Positions 1 to 6,531 of a stretch of 6,745 nt of DNA are shown one piece after another. The DNA comes from Dehalococcoidia bacterium UBA2979. GTDB taxonomy: Bacteria; Chloroflexota; Dehalococcoidia; UBA2979. A model generated the notes under the pieces. It saw only the letters and a list, made by a program, of their open reading frames with translations, was not told the origin of the DNA and made no database searches. Made by a program: the position numbers and the translations under genes. Every line of letters starts with the position of its first letter. Within the stretch, counting starts at the first letter, position 1. The stretch covers positions 1-6,745 of the forward strand of contig DEAP01000074.1 of assembly GCA_002348225.1 (NCBI GenBank). The letters run 5' to 3'.

Positions 1-369
1 ATTATCTCGGTCCGCTGATGAAATATAAATTCCTTGCTTCCACGATAACGAATTTGATGCTAGGAGAAGGTCCTCGTCTGGCGGGATTAATGTCCCAAGA
101 TGTTTAGTCACCCAGGAGCGTTTTCCTGGATCCGCTAACCCTTCTAATAGAGAGCATGCAGTAGTCTTTTCAGAATTTGTTTTGACTGTTGTACTAACTG
201 ACTCATCCGCCAAACTCGTGAGTTCCTCTAGTTTGAGTTCACTGAGATCCGTATATTTCCAGGGGCGTTCATGCCGAGTGGGCATCTCAAGGCGAGCGAC
301 TTCTAATTCAGCCTTAGCCTTGTATTCTTCAAGCCAACTTTCGGATGTTTTACTGTTGGCGGTAGTCAT
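1..369 (-). CDS. sufD: Fe-S cluster assembly scaffold protein SufD, N-terminal part (cut by window edge)
   Basis: Only the first 123 codons are in the window; the frame is open to base 1. SufD partners SufB in the cytosolic SufBC2D complex, which builds Fe-S clusters with sulfur from SufS. The visible part is the variable, charged helical N-terminal domain. Residues 35-42 read RPWKYTDL, a close match to the W-[KR]-Y-T-[DN]-[LI] signature of SufD N-termini, and this is the main sequence evidence. The ATG at 369 overlaps the sufB stop as TAATG, and a GGAAGGT Shine-Dalgarno-like stretch lies 12 nt upstream inside sufB, so translation is probably coupled to sufB. The catalytic/scaffold beta-helix, including the conserved SufD histidine, would lie outside the window. 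Family identity rests on this short motif plus the sufC-sufB-sufD order, which together make it quite secure. Confidence 0.88.
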   Translation of the reverse strand, partial: MTTANSKTSESWLEEYKAKAELEVARLEMPTRHERPWKYTDLSELKLEELTSLADESVSTTVKTNSEKTTACSLLEGLADPGKRSWVTKHLGTLIPPDEDLLLASNSLSWKQGIYISSADRDN

Positions 370-1787
370 TAACCAACAGAACCTTCCATTTGCAATTCGA
401 TCAGGCGATTAAGCTCGATGGCATATTCCATCGGTAACTCTTTAACTATAGGTTCAACGAACCCATTGACCACCATTTTTGCAGCTGATTCCTCGTCGAT
501 TCCTCTTGCCATGAGATAAAACAGTTGATCCTCTCCCAGTCGCGATACGGATGCTTCATGCCCGATATTCACTTTTTCCTCGTCAACCTCCATCGTCGGA
601 TAGGTATCTGAACGAGACAGGGGATCTAGCAGTAATGCATCACAACGCACGGTCGATGAGGAATCCTCAGCTCCCTCGTAGACTTTCAATAAGCCACGAT
701 ATGAGCTTCTCCCCGAGCCTCGCGACACACTCTTTGACACGATTGCCGAGGTGGTATCAGGCGCAACATGGACTACTTTACCTCCTGCATCTTGGTGCTG
801 ACCATCGCCGGCAAATGCTAGAGATAGTATTTCCCCATGCGCCCCGGGTTCCATTAAGAACACAGATGGGTACTTCATCGTTAGTTTTGAACCGATATTT
901 CCATCCACCCATTCCATAACTGCATTTTCATAGGCGTATGCTCTTTTTGTTACTAAGTTGTAAACATTATTCGACCAGTTCTGAATAGTTGTATATCTAA
1001 CCCGAGCATTTTTCTTAACTACTATCTCGACGACCGCGGAGTGAAGAGACGATGACGAATAGGTTGGTGCAGTGCAGCCTTCAACATAATGCACGTATGA
1101 ACCTTCGTCCGCGATTATAAGAGTTCGTTCAAATTGCCCCATATTTTCGGTGTTTATTCGGAAATATGCCTGCAGTGGTACTTCCACGTGCACCCCTGGC
1201 GGGACGTAGATAAAAGAACCACCTGACCAGACAGCTGTGTTTAAGGCTGAATATTTGTTATCACCGGCTGGAATCACTGTTGCGAAATGTTCGCGTACCA
1301 GTTCCTCGTGCTCCCTCAACCCTTGGTCCATTCCAAGGAATTGCACTCCTTGTGCTTCCAGATCCTCTCGGATATTGTGATACACAACCTCACTATCATA
1401 CTGAGCCCCTGCTCCAGCAAGGAATTGTCGCTCTGCCTCAGGTATACCTAGTTTGTCGAAGGTATCCTTTATGTATTCGGGTACGTCGTCCCAGTTACTT
1501 GCGTCTTTGTCGGTGGCACGGACGTAGTAATGAATATTATCGAAGTCAATTGCATCTAGAATTTCTGGTGAGCCAGCCCAAGACGGGTTTTCAAGTCGAA
1601 AAAAGGTTTCGAGAGCTTGTAGGCGGGCTTCTAGCATCCACTGAGGCTCATTTTTTATTTTTGAAATTTCCTCGACTACGCTCGGATTGAGGCCTTTCTC
1701 AGCCATGAAGAGGGGTTTCTCGGTGTCATGGAAGCCCCATTTATATTCACCTACCGTATCGCGGATACTGGGGTCAATTGCTGTCAT
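369..1787 (-). CDS. sufB: Fe-S cluster assembly scaffold protein SufB
   Basis: Full-length SufB of 472 residues, the usual size for the family. SufB is the main scaffold of the SufBC2D complex, accepting sulfur and assembling a cluster at the SufB-SufD interface. The protein has the helical N-terminal region (about 1-150), a right-handed beta-helix core (about 180-400) and the conserved C-terminal helical part that binds SufC. Recognisable motifs are GCTAPTYSSSSLH (C238, equivalent to E. coli C254), VRCDALLL (C382, equivalent to the sulfur-accepting C405), GHEASVSRLGEDQLFYLMARG (H410, E411, equivalent to H433/E434) and the ending LPMEYAIELNRLI. All key residues are present. The ATG at 1787 overlaps the sufC stop by 4 nt (ATGA) and is preceded by a strong AGGAGGT site. 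Equivalences are from remembered E. coli numbering. Confidence 0.98.
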   Translation of the reverse strand: MTAIDPSIRDTVGEYKWGFHDTEKPLFMAEKGLNPSVVEEISKIKNEPQWMLEARLQALETFFRLENPSWAGSPEILDAIDFDNIHYYVRATDKDASNWDDVPEYIKDTFDKLGIPEAERQFLAGAGAQYDSEVVYHNIREDLEAQGVQFLGMDQGLREHEELVREHFATVIPAGDNKYSALNTAVWSGGSFIYVPPGVHVEVPLQAYFRINTENMGQFERTLIIADEGSYVHYVEGCTAPTYSSSSLHSAVVEIVVKKNARVRYTTIQNWSNNVYNLVTKRAYAYENAVMEWVDGNIGSKLTMKYPSVFLMEPGAHGEILSLAFAGDGQHQDAGGKVVHVAPDTTSAIVSKSVSRGSGRSSYRGLLKVYEGAEDSSSTVRCDALLLDPLSRSDTYPTMEVDEEKVNIGHEASVSRLGEDQLFYLMARGIDEESAAKMVVNGFVEPIVKELPMEYAIELNRLIELQMEGSVG

Positions 1788-2569
1788 GCCGTTACCTCCT
1801 CATGTAAGTTGAGTTCGTTTAGGAGTGGATCATACCCCTCCGCTTCAATTCGCTTGGCTAAGCTGAAGTCACCTGAAGCTACAATTTTTCCACGAACCAG
1901 TATGTGCACGAAATCGGGTTCAATGTAGTTCAGAATTCGTTCGTAATGGGTGATAAGAAGTATCCCCATCTTTGGATTTCTGAGGGTGTTAACACCCTCA
2001 GCCACTGTTCGTAGCGCATCGATGTCGAGGCCTGAATCGGTTTCATCGAGTATCGCTAATTCGGGTTTGAGCATTCCGAGCTGCAGGATCTCCGCACGCT
2101 TCTTTTCTCCCCCTGAGAATCCGTCATTGACATATCTCCGAGCAAAATCTTCGGTCATTTTCAATTGTTCAAGTGTTGCTTTTAACTCAGCGATGAAATC
2201 ACGGGCCGATATATCTTCGCCGGTACGTGCCTTGATTGCTTCTCGTATTAAGTTTACAAGTGTTACCCCTGGTATCGCTGTCGGATACTGGAAAGACAAA
2301 AAAATTCCCTGACGAGCTCGTTCATCAGGGGCCATATCAGTTATATCTTGCTGCTTGTAAGTAATCCGGCCGCGGTCTACTTGATATTCAGGACTACCAG
2401 CAATTGTGGAGGCGAGTGTACTTTTACCGGACCCATTTGGTCCCATCAGTGCGTGAACCTCACCCGGTTTAATCGACAGGCTGACTCCTCGGAGGATATC
2501 AACATCGTCCCTGTCTGCTACTGACGTGTGTAAGTCATCAACCGCTAGTAAATTGTTATTGGAATCCAT
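1784..2569 (-). CDS. sufC: Fe-S cluster assembly ATPase SufC
   Basis: SufC is the cytosolic ABC-type ATPase whose dimerisation drives opening of the SufB-SufD interface during cluster assembly. The 261-residue protein has every ABC motif: Walker A GPNGSGKST (43-51), Q-loop with FQYP (Q94), signature FSGGE followed by KKRAEI (151-161), Walker B LAILDE (171-176), D-loop SGLD (179-182) and H-loop histidine H208 in ITHYER. The FSGGEKKRAEILQ and DETDSGLDIDAL stretches are specific to SufC rather than to transporter ATPases, and there are no membrane segments. It is slightly longer than the usual 245-255 residues because of a short N-terminal lead and C-terminal tail. The start at 2569 has only a weak upstream AAAGG, about 15 nt away, so initiation may be inefficient or depend on mRNA structure. 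It begins a tight sufC-sufB-sufD run. Confidence 0.98.
   Translation of the reverse strand: MDSNNNLLAVDDLHTSVADRDDVDILRGVSLSIKPGEVHALMGPNGSGKSTLASTIAGSPEYQVDRGRITYKQQDITDMAPDERARQGIFLSFQYPTAIPGVTLVNLIREAIKARTGEDISARDFIAELKATLEQLKMTEDFARRYVNDGFSGGEKKRAEILQLGMLKPELAILDETDSGLDIDALRTVAEGVNTLRNPKMGILLITHYERILNYIEPDFVHILVRGKIVASGDFSLAKRIEAEGYDPLLNELNLHEEVTA
1794..1800 (-). promoter_or_regulatory. Strong Shine-Dalgarno site for sufB
   Basis: Read on the minus strand, the sequence is AGGAGGT, 6 nt before the sufB ATG at 1787 and inside the end of sufC. It is the strongest ribosome-binding site among the suf genes here. It suggests that sufB can recruit ribosomes independently as well as by coupling from sufC through the ATGA overlap. 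Confidence 0.75.
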
Positions 2570-2647
2570 ACTGCTGCGGGAGCCTTTCGTTTAGCGACTT
2601 ATTGTTATTTCTCTGTGAAGTCTAGTCTTGTCGATCCTCGCGGTACC

Positions 2648-2745
2648 GTCAAATTAATGCCATTTTGTGCATGTAAATCTTTTATAGCACTTATATGCTC
2701 TATAGCCTGAGTATCTATCTAATTGAGAACAAGTCTTAATTTGAC
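2648..2745. repeat. Perfect 10-bp inverted repeat spanning the sufR-sufC spacer
   Basis: GTCAAATTAA at 2648-2657 is the exact reverse complement of TTAATTTGAC at 2736-2745; the last base falls in the sufR stop codon. The arms are separated by 78 nt, which contain a weaker hairpin at 2683-2704 (7 bp with a 2-nt bulge, 6-nt loop). In the minus-strand transcript this could fold as a closed stem with an internal hairpin between sufR and sufC. There is no U-run after it, so it does not look like an intrinsic terminator. I see no target-site duplication, so a mobile miniature element is not supported. The function is unknown: candidates are an mRNA processing or stabilising structure, a protein-binding pair, or chance in A+T-rich DNA. 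Confidence 0.5.
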
Positions 2746-3404
2746 TATCGGATAGTGCTGCACACCCTATATTCGCAGGTCGCTGCTCCTTTGGCGATAG
2801 TCTGCACCTGAGTAACTTTTTCTCCAATGAGTAATTCGATTGCCTGCCTGTCTGCCTCGCATACTGCGCGCGTAGTTTTTGAGAGACTTTTGATAGGACA
2901 AGTTGGCGTTGACAGAACATATTCATCACCGTCGGTGTGGACTGAACGGAGAATACCTTCTCCCGAGAGCAAAGAAATAACTTCTACGATTTTGGCCTCA
3001 AATGATTTAGCTCTCATGTCAGATTTGTATTCGGAAAACATTAGGTGCGCAAGTTTGGTGGAGACAATCTCGAGGATCTGAGTCCCATCTTTCCCTGATA
3101 TGTCTTCCTCATTAAGTTCTTGCAATGCGATCGCAAGTCTTCCCAGAAGTCTTCTATAGTCCATAGCAGACCTCAGCATTTCCGAGGTGTCTGATAGTCG
3201 GTAGACGCTCGAGGGGCGCCCCCGTGACCGGGCTGTGTCGCCCGAGCGTAGAGGGATGTGTGAGGTGACAAGGTCATCAGCAACAAGCAAGTCGAGGTGT
3301 CTTCTTACAGCCCCCGGCGAGAGGTTGAGCTCGGTCGCAATAGCGACTGCCGATAACTCCTGTAGTTCAATCAGTCCTAGAATTTGTTCTCTGGTCTCGT
3401 TCAT
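2745..3404 (-). CDS. sufR: SufR-type Fe-S-binding transcriptional repressor of the suf operon
   Basis: A 219-residue regulator with an N-terminal winged helix-turn-helix and a C-terminal cysteine-containing sensor. The HTH is about residues 5-43 (LSAVAIATELNLSPGAVRRHL), followed by a wing ending GRPSSVYRLS (62-71). The C-terminal half has C169, C182, C210 and C215. The C-X12-C-X27-C spacing of the first three matches the cluster-ligating cysteines I recall for cyanobacterial SufR. The intermediate cysteine found in many homologues (expected near 196) is replaced by lysine. SufR-type proteins repress suf genes when carrying a cluster and release DNA when Fe-S supply falls. Position as first gene before sufC-sufB-sufD supports this role. 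The ATG at 3404 has only a weak GAG-type site, but it begins exactly where family members begin. The next gene, sufC, follows after an unusually long 175 nt. Confidence 0.88.
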   Translation of the reverse strand: MNETREQILGLIELQELSAVAIATELNLSPGAVRRHLDLLVADDLVTSHIPLRSGDTARSRGRPSSVYRLSDTSEMLRSAMDYRRLLGRLAIALQELNEEDISGKDGTQILEIVSTKLAHLMFSEYKSDMRAKSFEAKIVEVISLLSGEGILRSVHTDGDEYVLSTPTCPIKSLSKTTRAVCEADRQAIELLIGEKVTQVQTIAKGAATCEYRVCSTIR

Positions 3405-3433
3405 AGATCTCGCAATATCAAGTGTTGACTAGT

Positions 3434-3466
3434 TTGATTCTGTATCTATAAACCTAGACGAATCAA
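3434..3466. promoter_or_regulatory. Candidate SufR operator: inverted repeat over the sufR promoter
   Basis: TTGATTC at 3434-3440 and GAATCAA at 3460-3466 form a perfect 7-bp inverted repeat with a 19-nt spacer. A second, outer pair TTGAC (3425-3429) and GTCAA (3476-3480) brackets it. The right arm lies between the predicted -35 and -10 boxes and the left arm just after the predicted start point, the usual geometry for a repressor operator. Assignment to SufR is inference from position upstream of its own gene. The sequence is not the CAAC-N6-GTTG form I recall for cyanobacterial SufR. Confidence 0.5.
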
Positions 3467-3480
3467 GTTTATGGTGTCAA
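3451..3480 (-). promoter_or_regulatory. Predicted sigma70-type promoter for sufR (sufRCBD)
   Basis: Read on the minus strand, a perfect -35 box TTGACA (3480-3475) is followed after 18 nt by TAGGTT (3456-3451), which keeps the important T1, A2 and T6 of a -10 box. The predicted start near 3443 would give a leader of about 40 nt before the sufR ATG. The -10 is only moderate, so the exact start is uncertain; the -35 is the best in the window. It lies in the 111-nt gap after the reductase gene, in which I see no terminator, so read-through from upstream is also possible. Confidence 0.55.
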
Positions 3481-3515
3481 CGTGGCAGGTAAACATGTAG
3501 TTGTGCGGCGCCAAA

Positions 3516-4265
3516 CTACATATACTGACCACCATTCATCGTCATTTGCGATCCAGTATACCAGCCACCATTTGGACCACAGAGGAATGCCACTGTCGCA
3601 CCCACTTCTTCGGCAGTACCGAAGCGGCCTAAAGGAATGTTTGACAACAGAGTTTGTTTTATTTCCTCAGGTAGTGCAGCAACCATGTCAGTTTCTACAA
3701 AGCCTGGACATACTGCGTTAACGGTTATTCCAAACCGAGCAACTTCTTTAGCTGTACTTTTGGTGAAGGCAATCATCCCAGCTTTCGAAGCGGCATAATT
3801 CGATTGGCCAAGATTCCCCATTTGGCCGATTATCGATGATATTTGAATGATCCGACCGAAGCCACGCTCTCTCATCCCATCCAGTGCTGCATTTGTGGTG
3901 TAAAAACATGAAGATAGGTTTGTATCGATAACTTCTCTCCATTGATCACCAGTCAGCCTCTGTACGGTCTTGTCACGATTCACGCCTGCGTTATTGACAA
4001 GGATATCTACTTGACCGAACTTACTCTCGGCCGCAGCGACCACAGCGCGTGCCTGATCCTCATTAGAAACATCACCCTGAACAATCACCGCTTGACTTCC
4101 GAGCGATTCAATTTCCGATTTGACACTTTCAGCAGCATCTTGATTAGAGACATAATTGATGACAATAGTTGCCCCTTCTGCAGCTAAGGAAAGTGCACAT
4201 GCTCTTCCGATACCTCTACTTGCACCGGTAACCAGCGCAACTTTTTCCGTCAAGTTTTCAGACAT
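3516..4265 (-). CDS. fabG: SDR-family 3-oxoacyl-[ACP] reductase / acetoacetyl-CoA reductase (FabG/PhaB-like)
   Basis: A classical short-chain dehydrogenase/reductase of 249 residues, the normal FabG length. It has the cofactor motif TGASRGIG (13-20), NNAG (91-94) and the catalytic tetrad N116, S144, Y157, K161 with YAASK spacing. These are followed by the CPGF stretch (186-189) and the ending MNGGQYM. S16-R17 after the glycine motif favours NADPH. The family reduces 3-ketoacyl thioesters to (R)-3-hydroxyacyl thioesters. GRIIQISS with GQMGNLGQSNYAASKAG is shared by FabG and PhaB-type acetoacetyl-CoA reductases, so the carrier (ACP or CoA) cannot be decided. The neighbourhood of acyl-CoA genes rather than fatty-acid-synthesis genes makes a CoA substrate plausible. 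The ATG at 4265 has GAGGT 4 nt upstream. The gene lies 105 nt after the mutase gene, so co-transcription is possible but not certain. Confidence 0.9.
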   Translation of the reverse strand: MSENLTEKVALVTGASRGIGRACALSLAAEGATIVINYVSNQDAAESVKSEIESLGSQAVIVQGDVSNEDQARAVVAAAESKFGQVDILVNNAGVNRDKTVQRLTGDQWREVIDTNLSSCFYTTNAALDGMRERGFGRIIQISSIIGQMGNLGQSNYAASKAGMIAFTKSTAKEVARFGITVNAVCPGFVETDMVAALPEEIKQTLLSNIPLGRFGTAEEVGATVAFLCGPNGGWYTGSQMTMNGGQYM

Positions 4266-4370
4266 ATATACCTCAGCATCTATTACGGATCAAATGTTTC
4301 CAGACACAAAGTTAAGGAGTATCGCCGCTACATGCATCTCTGAATCAATAGAGCATTGGAGAATATGGAA

Positions 4371-6071
4371 CTAAACAACCGTAACTGGAGTATATTCGCC
4401 CCACTCTTCACGGAGCACACCACAAATCTCACCAAGTGTTGCATAAGAACGGACAGCCTCGATGATGGTAGGCATTAAGTTTTCTTGGCTGTTGGCATCA
4501 GTGCGAAGTTTATCTAAAACAGATTGCACTTCTCCCGACTTTCTATTTTTGCGAAGTTCTGCGAGTCGGCTTAACTGAGCATCAGCCACCTCATGGTTAG
4601 GTCTAAATATTGGTGTTGCATCTTCGCTTGGATCAATGAAGGCATTCACACCAACGATAGTGCGCTCATTTGACTCCACTTCGTGCTGCCAACTAACTGA
4701 GGCCTCCTGGATTTCAGTCTGCATGTACCCAGTTTCAATGGAAGCCGAAGCCCCACCGAGATCATCGATGTGGTCCATTATTTTGGACGCCTCTTTTTCA
4801 AGGGAGTCTGTCAAAGACTCAATATAGTACGAGCCAGCGAATGGATCGATTGTGTCTGCGGCCCCTGATTCATGTGCAATTATTTGTTGTGTCCGTAATG
4901 CTATTTGTTGAGCATCCTCCGTGGGTAGAGCCAGAGCTTCGTCGTAGCAGGATAGCGCCAAGGACTGGACTCCCCCAGACACTGCGGCGAGTGCCTGGAT
5001 AGCGGATCGAGCGATATTGTTCAGCGGTTGCTGTGCTGTAAGGGTCGAGCCGCCCGTTTGAGTGTGAGTACGCAGCATTTGTGCTCGCGGGTCAGTTATG
5101 TTGAATCTGTTTTTTACAGTTCTCGCCCAAAGTCGCCTCAATGTTCTGAACTTAGCTACTTCCTCAAAGAAATGGTTATGCGTGTTGAAGATCCAAGAAA
5201 CTCTCTGTGCGACCTGATTGAGATCGCCACCTTGCTTTTGGCATTCTTCAAGATAGGCAATAGCATTTGCAAACGCGAACCCTATTTCTTGAGCCGCAGT
5301 CGAGCCGGCTTCGCGAATATGGTACCCCGACACTGATATGGAATTGAATCTAGGAGTTTCCTCCGCACAAAAGTTGATTAGATTCGCAGCGAGTCGGACT
5401 GATTCTCTTGGTGGGAATATGTATGTGCCTCGAGCAACATATTCCTTGAGTACATCATTCTGTGCTGTTCCAGTGATCACCGAGTAGGGATGTCCTTGTT
5501 TCTCTGCCGCCACCAAGTACATGGCGACAAGCACGGCTGCCGGCGCATTAATAGTCATCGATGTGGATATTTTATCTAGTGGAATATCAGCGAACATCTC
5601 TTCCATATCAGCCAAAGAGTCGATTGCCACTCCCACCTGACCTATCTCACCTAAGGCCATTGGATGGTCGGAGTCGTAACCGGTCTGTGTCGGCAAATCA
5701 AAGGCGGCGGAGAGACCAGTCTGTCCATTATCAATCAATAATTTAAATCTCTCATTAGTTTCTTTGGCTGTCCCGAAGCCGGCATATTGCCTCATTGTCC
5801 AAAGACGGCCTCGATACATGGTGGGTTGCACACCTCTTGTAAACGGATACTGACCTGGGAAATTTAGGTTCTCAAGGTATGCACCCGGGTCGACATCTTC
5901 GGGCGTGTAGATTCGATCTTGCGTAGCTGATGATGAAGAGAACATCTCACGGCGCTCGGGGAATTTTTGTATTGCTGGGTTAAGAAGCTCACGCTCCCAC
6001 TGCTCACGAGCCCCAGTTACACCGGAGGCATCGTGACCGTTGGAGTTTTGACTAGGCTCAATGGAAGACAT
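4371..6071 (-). CDS. mcmA: Methylmalonyl-CoA mutase, large (catalytic) subunit without B12-binding domain
   Basis: Catalytic TIM-barrel subunit of a split adenosylcobalamin-dependent mutase interconverting (R)-methylmalonyl-CoA and succinyl-CoA. From the ATG at 6071 it is 566 residues. Motifs include TMYRGRLWTMRQYAGFGTA (about 84-101), GLSAAFDLPTQTGYDSDHP (119-137), NSISVSGYHIREAG (243-256) and LRTHTQTGG (333-341), with a typical ending ATLGEICGVLREEWGEY. Y96, R214 and H251 have exactly the mutual spacing of Y89, R207 and H244 of the Propionibacterium enzyme. Tyr plus Arg favours methylmalonyl-CoA over isobutyryl-CoA mutase (Phe/Gln) or 2-hydroxyisobutyryl-CoA mutase. The protein stops before the cobalamin domain (no DxHxxG), so a separate small subunit is required and is not in this window. 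Start: an in-frame TTG at 6083 lies 3 nt after GAGGG, but the ATG has GAGA at a better spacing and loses only four residues. The maoC-like gene ends 26 nt upstream, so these two are probably co-transcribed. Confidence 0.95.
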   Translation of the reverse strand: MSSIEPSQNSNGHDASGVTGAREQWERELLNPAIQKFPERREMFSSSSATQDRIYTPEDVDPGAYLENLNFPGQYPFTRGVQPTMYRGRLWTMRQYAGFGTAKETNERFKLLIDNGQTGLSAAFDLPTQTGYDSDHPMALGEIGQVGVAIDSLADMEEMFADIPLDKISTSMTINAPAAVLVAMYLVAAEKQGHPYSVITGTAQNDVLKEYVARGTYIFPPRESVRLAANLINFCAEETPRFNSISVSGYHIREAGSTAAQEIGFAFANAIAYLEECQKQGGDLNQVAQRVSWIFNTHNHFFEEVAKFRTLRRLWARTVKNRFNITDPRAQMLRTHTQTGGSTLTAQQPLNNIARSAIQALAAVSGGVQSLALSCYDEALALPTEDAQQIALRTQQIIAHESGAADTIDPFAGSYYIESLTDSLEKEASKIMDHIDDLGGASASIETGYMQTEIQEASVSWQHEVESNERTIVGVNAFIDPSEDATPIFRPNHEVADAQLSRLAELRKNRKSGEVQSVLDKLRTDANSQENLMPTIIEAVRSYATLGEICGVLREEWGEYTPVTVV

Positions 6072-6097
6072 GGTGGTTCTCAATTACCCTCGACTAC

Positions 6098-6523
6098 TTA
6101 TTCCGCAAGTTCATCAATCATAACTTGTGCATCACCGATGATCACCTCTACTCCATCTTGATTTACGACATTTGTTTGGAGGTTGATTCGTGATTTTTCA
6201 GGATCCACCATAGTTACAGAGCACTGTGCTGTGATGTGGTCACCCGCCACAACAGGTGCTCTGAATTTCAGGTTTTGACTCAGGTAAACTACCACGGAGC
6301 TTGGTGCGAGCCGAGTTCCAAGCGCGGCAGAGATAATGCCGGCGCCAAACATTCCATGGGCGATCGGTTGTTTGAATCTTGTCTTGGAAGCATAGGCAAC
6401 GTCCGAATGTAACGGATTATGGTCGCCTGTAACATCGGCAAAAAGATTGATATTTTCTTGGGTGACAGTTGTCTCGAATGTAACTTCGTGCCCTACTTCG
6501 ATCCCACTCACGTTTTCTGACAT
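6098..6523 (-). CDS. MaoC/PhaJ-like (R)-specific enoyl-CoA hydratase (hot-dog fold)
   Basis: A 141-residue single hot-dog-fold protein, the size of PhaJ-type enzymes. These hydrate trans-2-enoyl-CoA to (R)-3-hydroxyacyl-CoA. Residues 29-41 carry the hydratase signature ADVTGDHNPLHSD, in which D34 and H39 match the catalytic Asp/His pair by their 5-residue spacing. RFKQPIAHGMF follows at 49-59, also typical. The chosen ATG at 6523 has GGGAG 8 nt upstream; an upstream in-frame ATG at 6547 would add eight residues but has no ribosome-binding site and no family similarity. The gene heads a minus-strand group with the mutase (26-nt gap) and is divergent from the epimerase-like gene. MaoC-like proteins also include dehydratases acting on C4/C5 branched substrates such as mesaconyl-CoA, so the exact substrate is open. 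Confidence 0.88.
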   Translation of the reverse strand: MSENVSGIEVGHEVTFETTVTQENINLFADVTGDHNPLHSDVAYASKTRFKQPIAHGMFGAGIISAALGTRLAPSSVVVYLSQNLKFRAPVVAGDHITAQCSVTMVDPEKSRINLQTNVVNQDGVEVIIGDAQVMIDELAE

Positions 6524-6531
6524 GGTGCCCA

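Noticed and set aside
551..1690. Plus-strand open frames (551-919 and 1280-1690) antisense to sufB
   Set aside because: Their translations have no family resemblance or ribosome-binding sites and lie entirely opposite a conserved full-length sufB.
2641..2648. Palindrome CGGTACCG as a stand-alone operator
   Set aside because: An 8-bp palindrome is expected by chance in a window this size; kept only as part of the combined observation upstream of sufC.
2683..2704. Hairpin TATAGCA/TGCTCTATA as an intrinsic terminator after sufR
   Set aside because: The stem is A+T-rich, bulged by 2 nt, and not followed by a U-run on either strand.
2654..2929. A 91-codon minus-strand frame covering the sufR-sufC spacer and the end of sufR
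   Set aside because: It overlaps sufR out of frame, its composition is random-looking and Arg/Cys/Lys-rich, and there is no start signal. It is a shadow of sufR plus spacer.
3497..3520. Inverted repeat TAGTT/AACTA around GGCGCC just after the reductase stop as a terminator
   Set aside because: Only 5 bp pair, the G+C core does not align as a stem, and no T-run follows on the minus strand.
4266..4370. Separate promoter for the reductase gene in the 105-nt gap after the mutase gene
   Set aside because: Only weak 3-of-6 matches were found (TTGTGT and TAATAG on the minus strand), not enough to call; no terminator or convincing repeat is visible there either.
6072..6083. TTG at 6083 as the mutase start
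   Set aside because: It is only 3 nt from the GAGGG site, and the ATG at 6071 is a better codon with a GAGA site at normal spacing. The four extra residues are not conserved family sequence, though the TTG cannot be ruled out.
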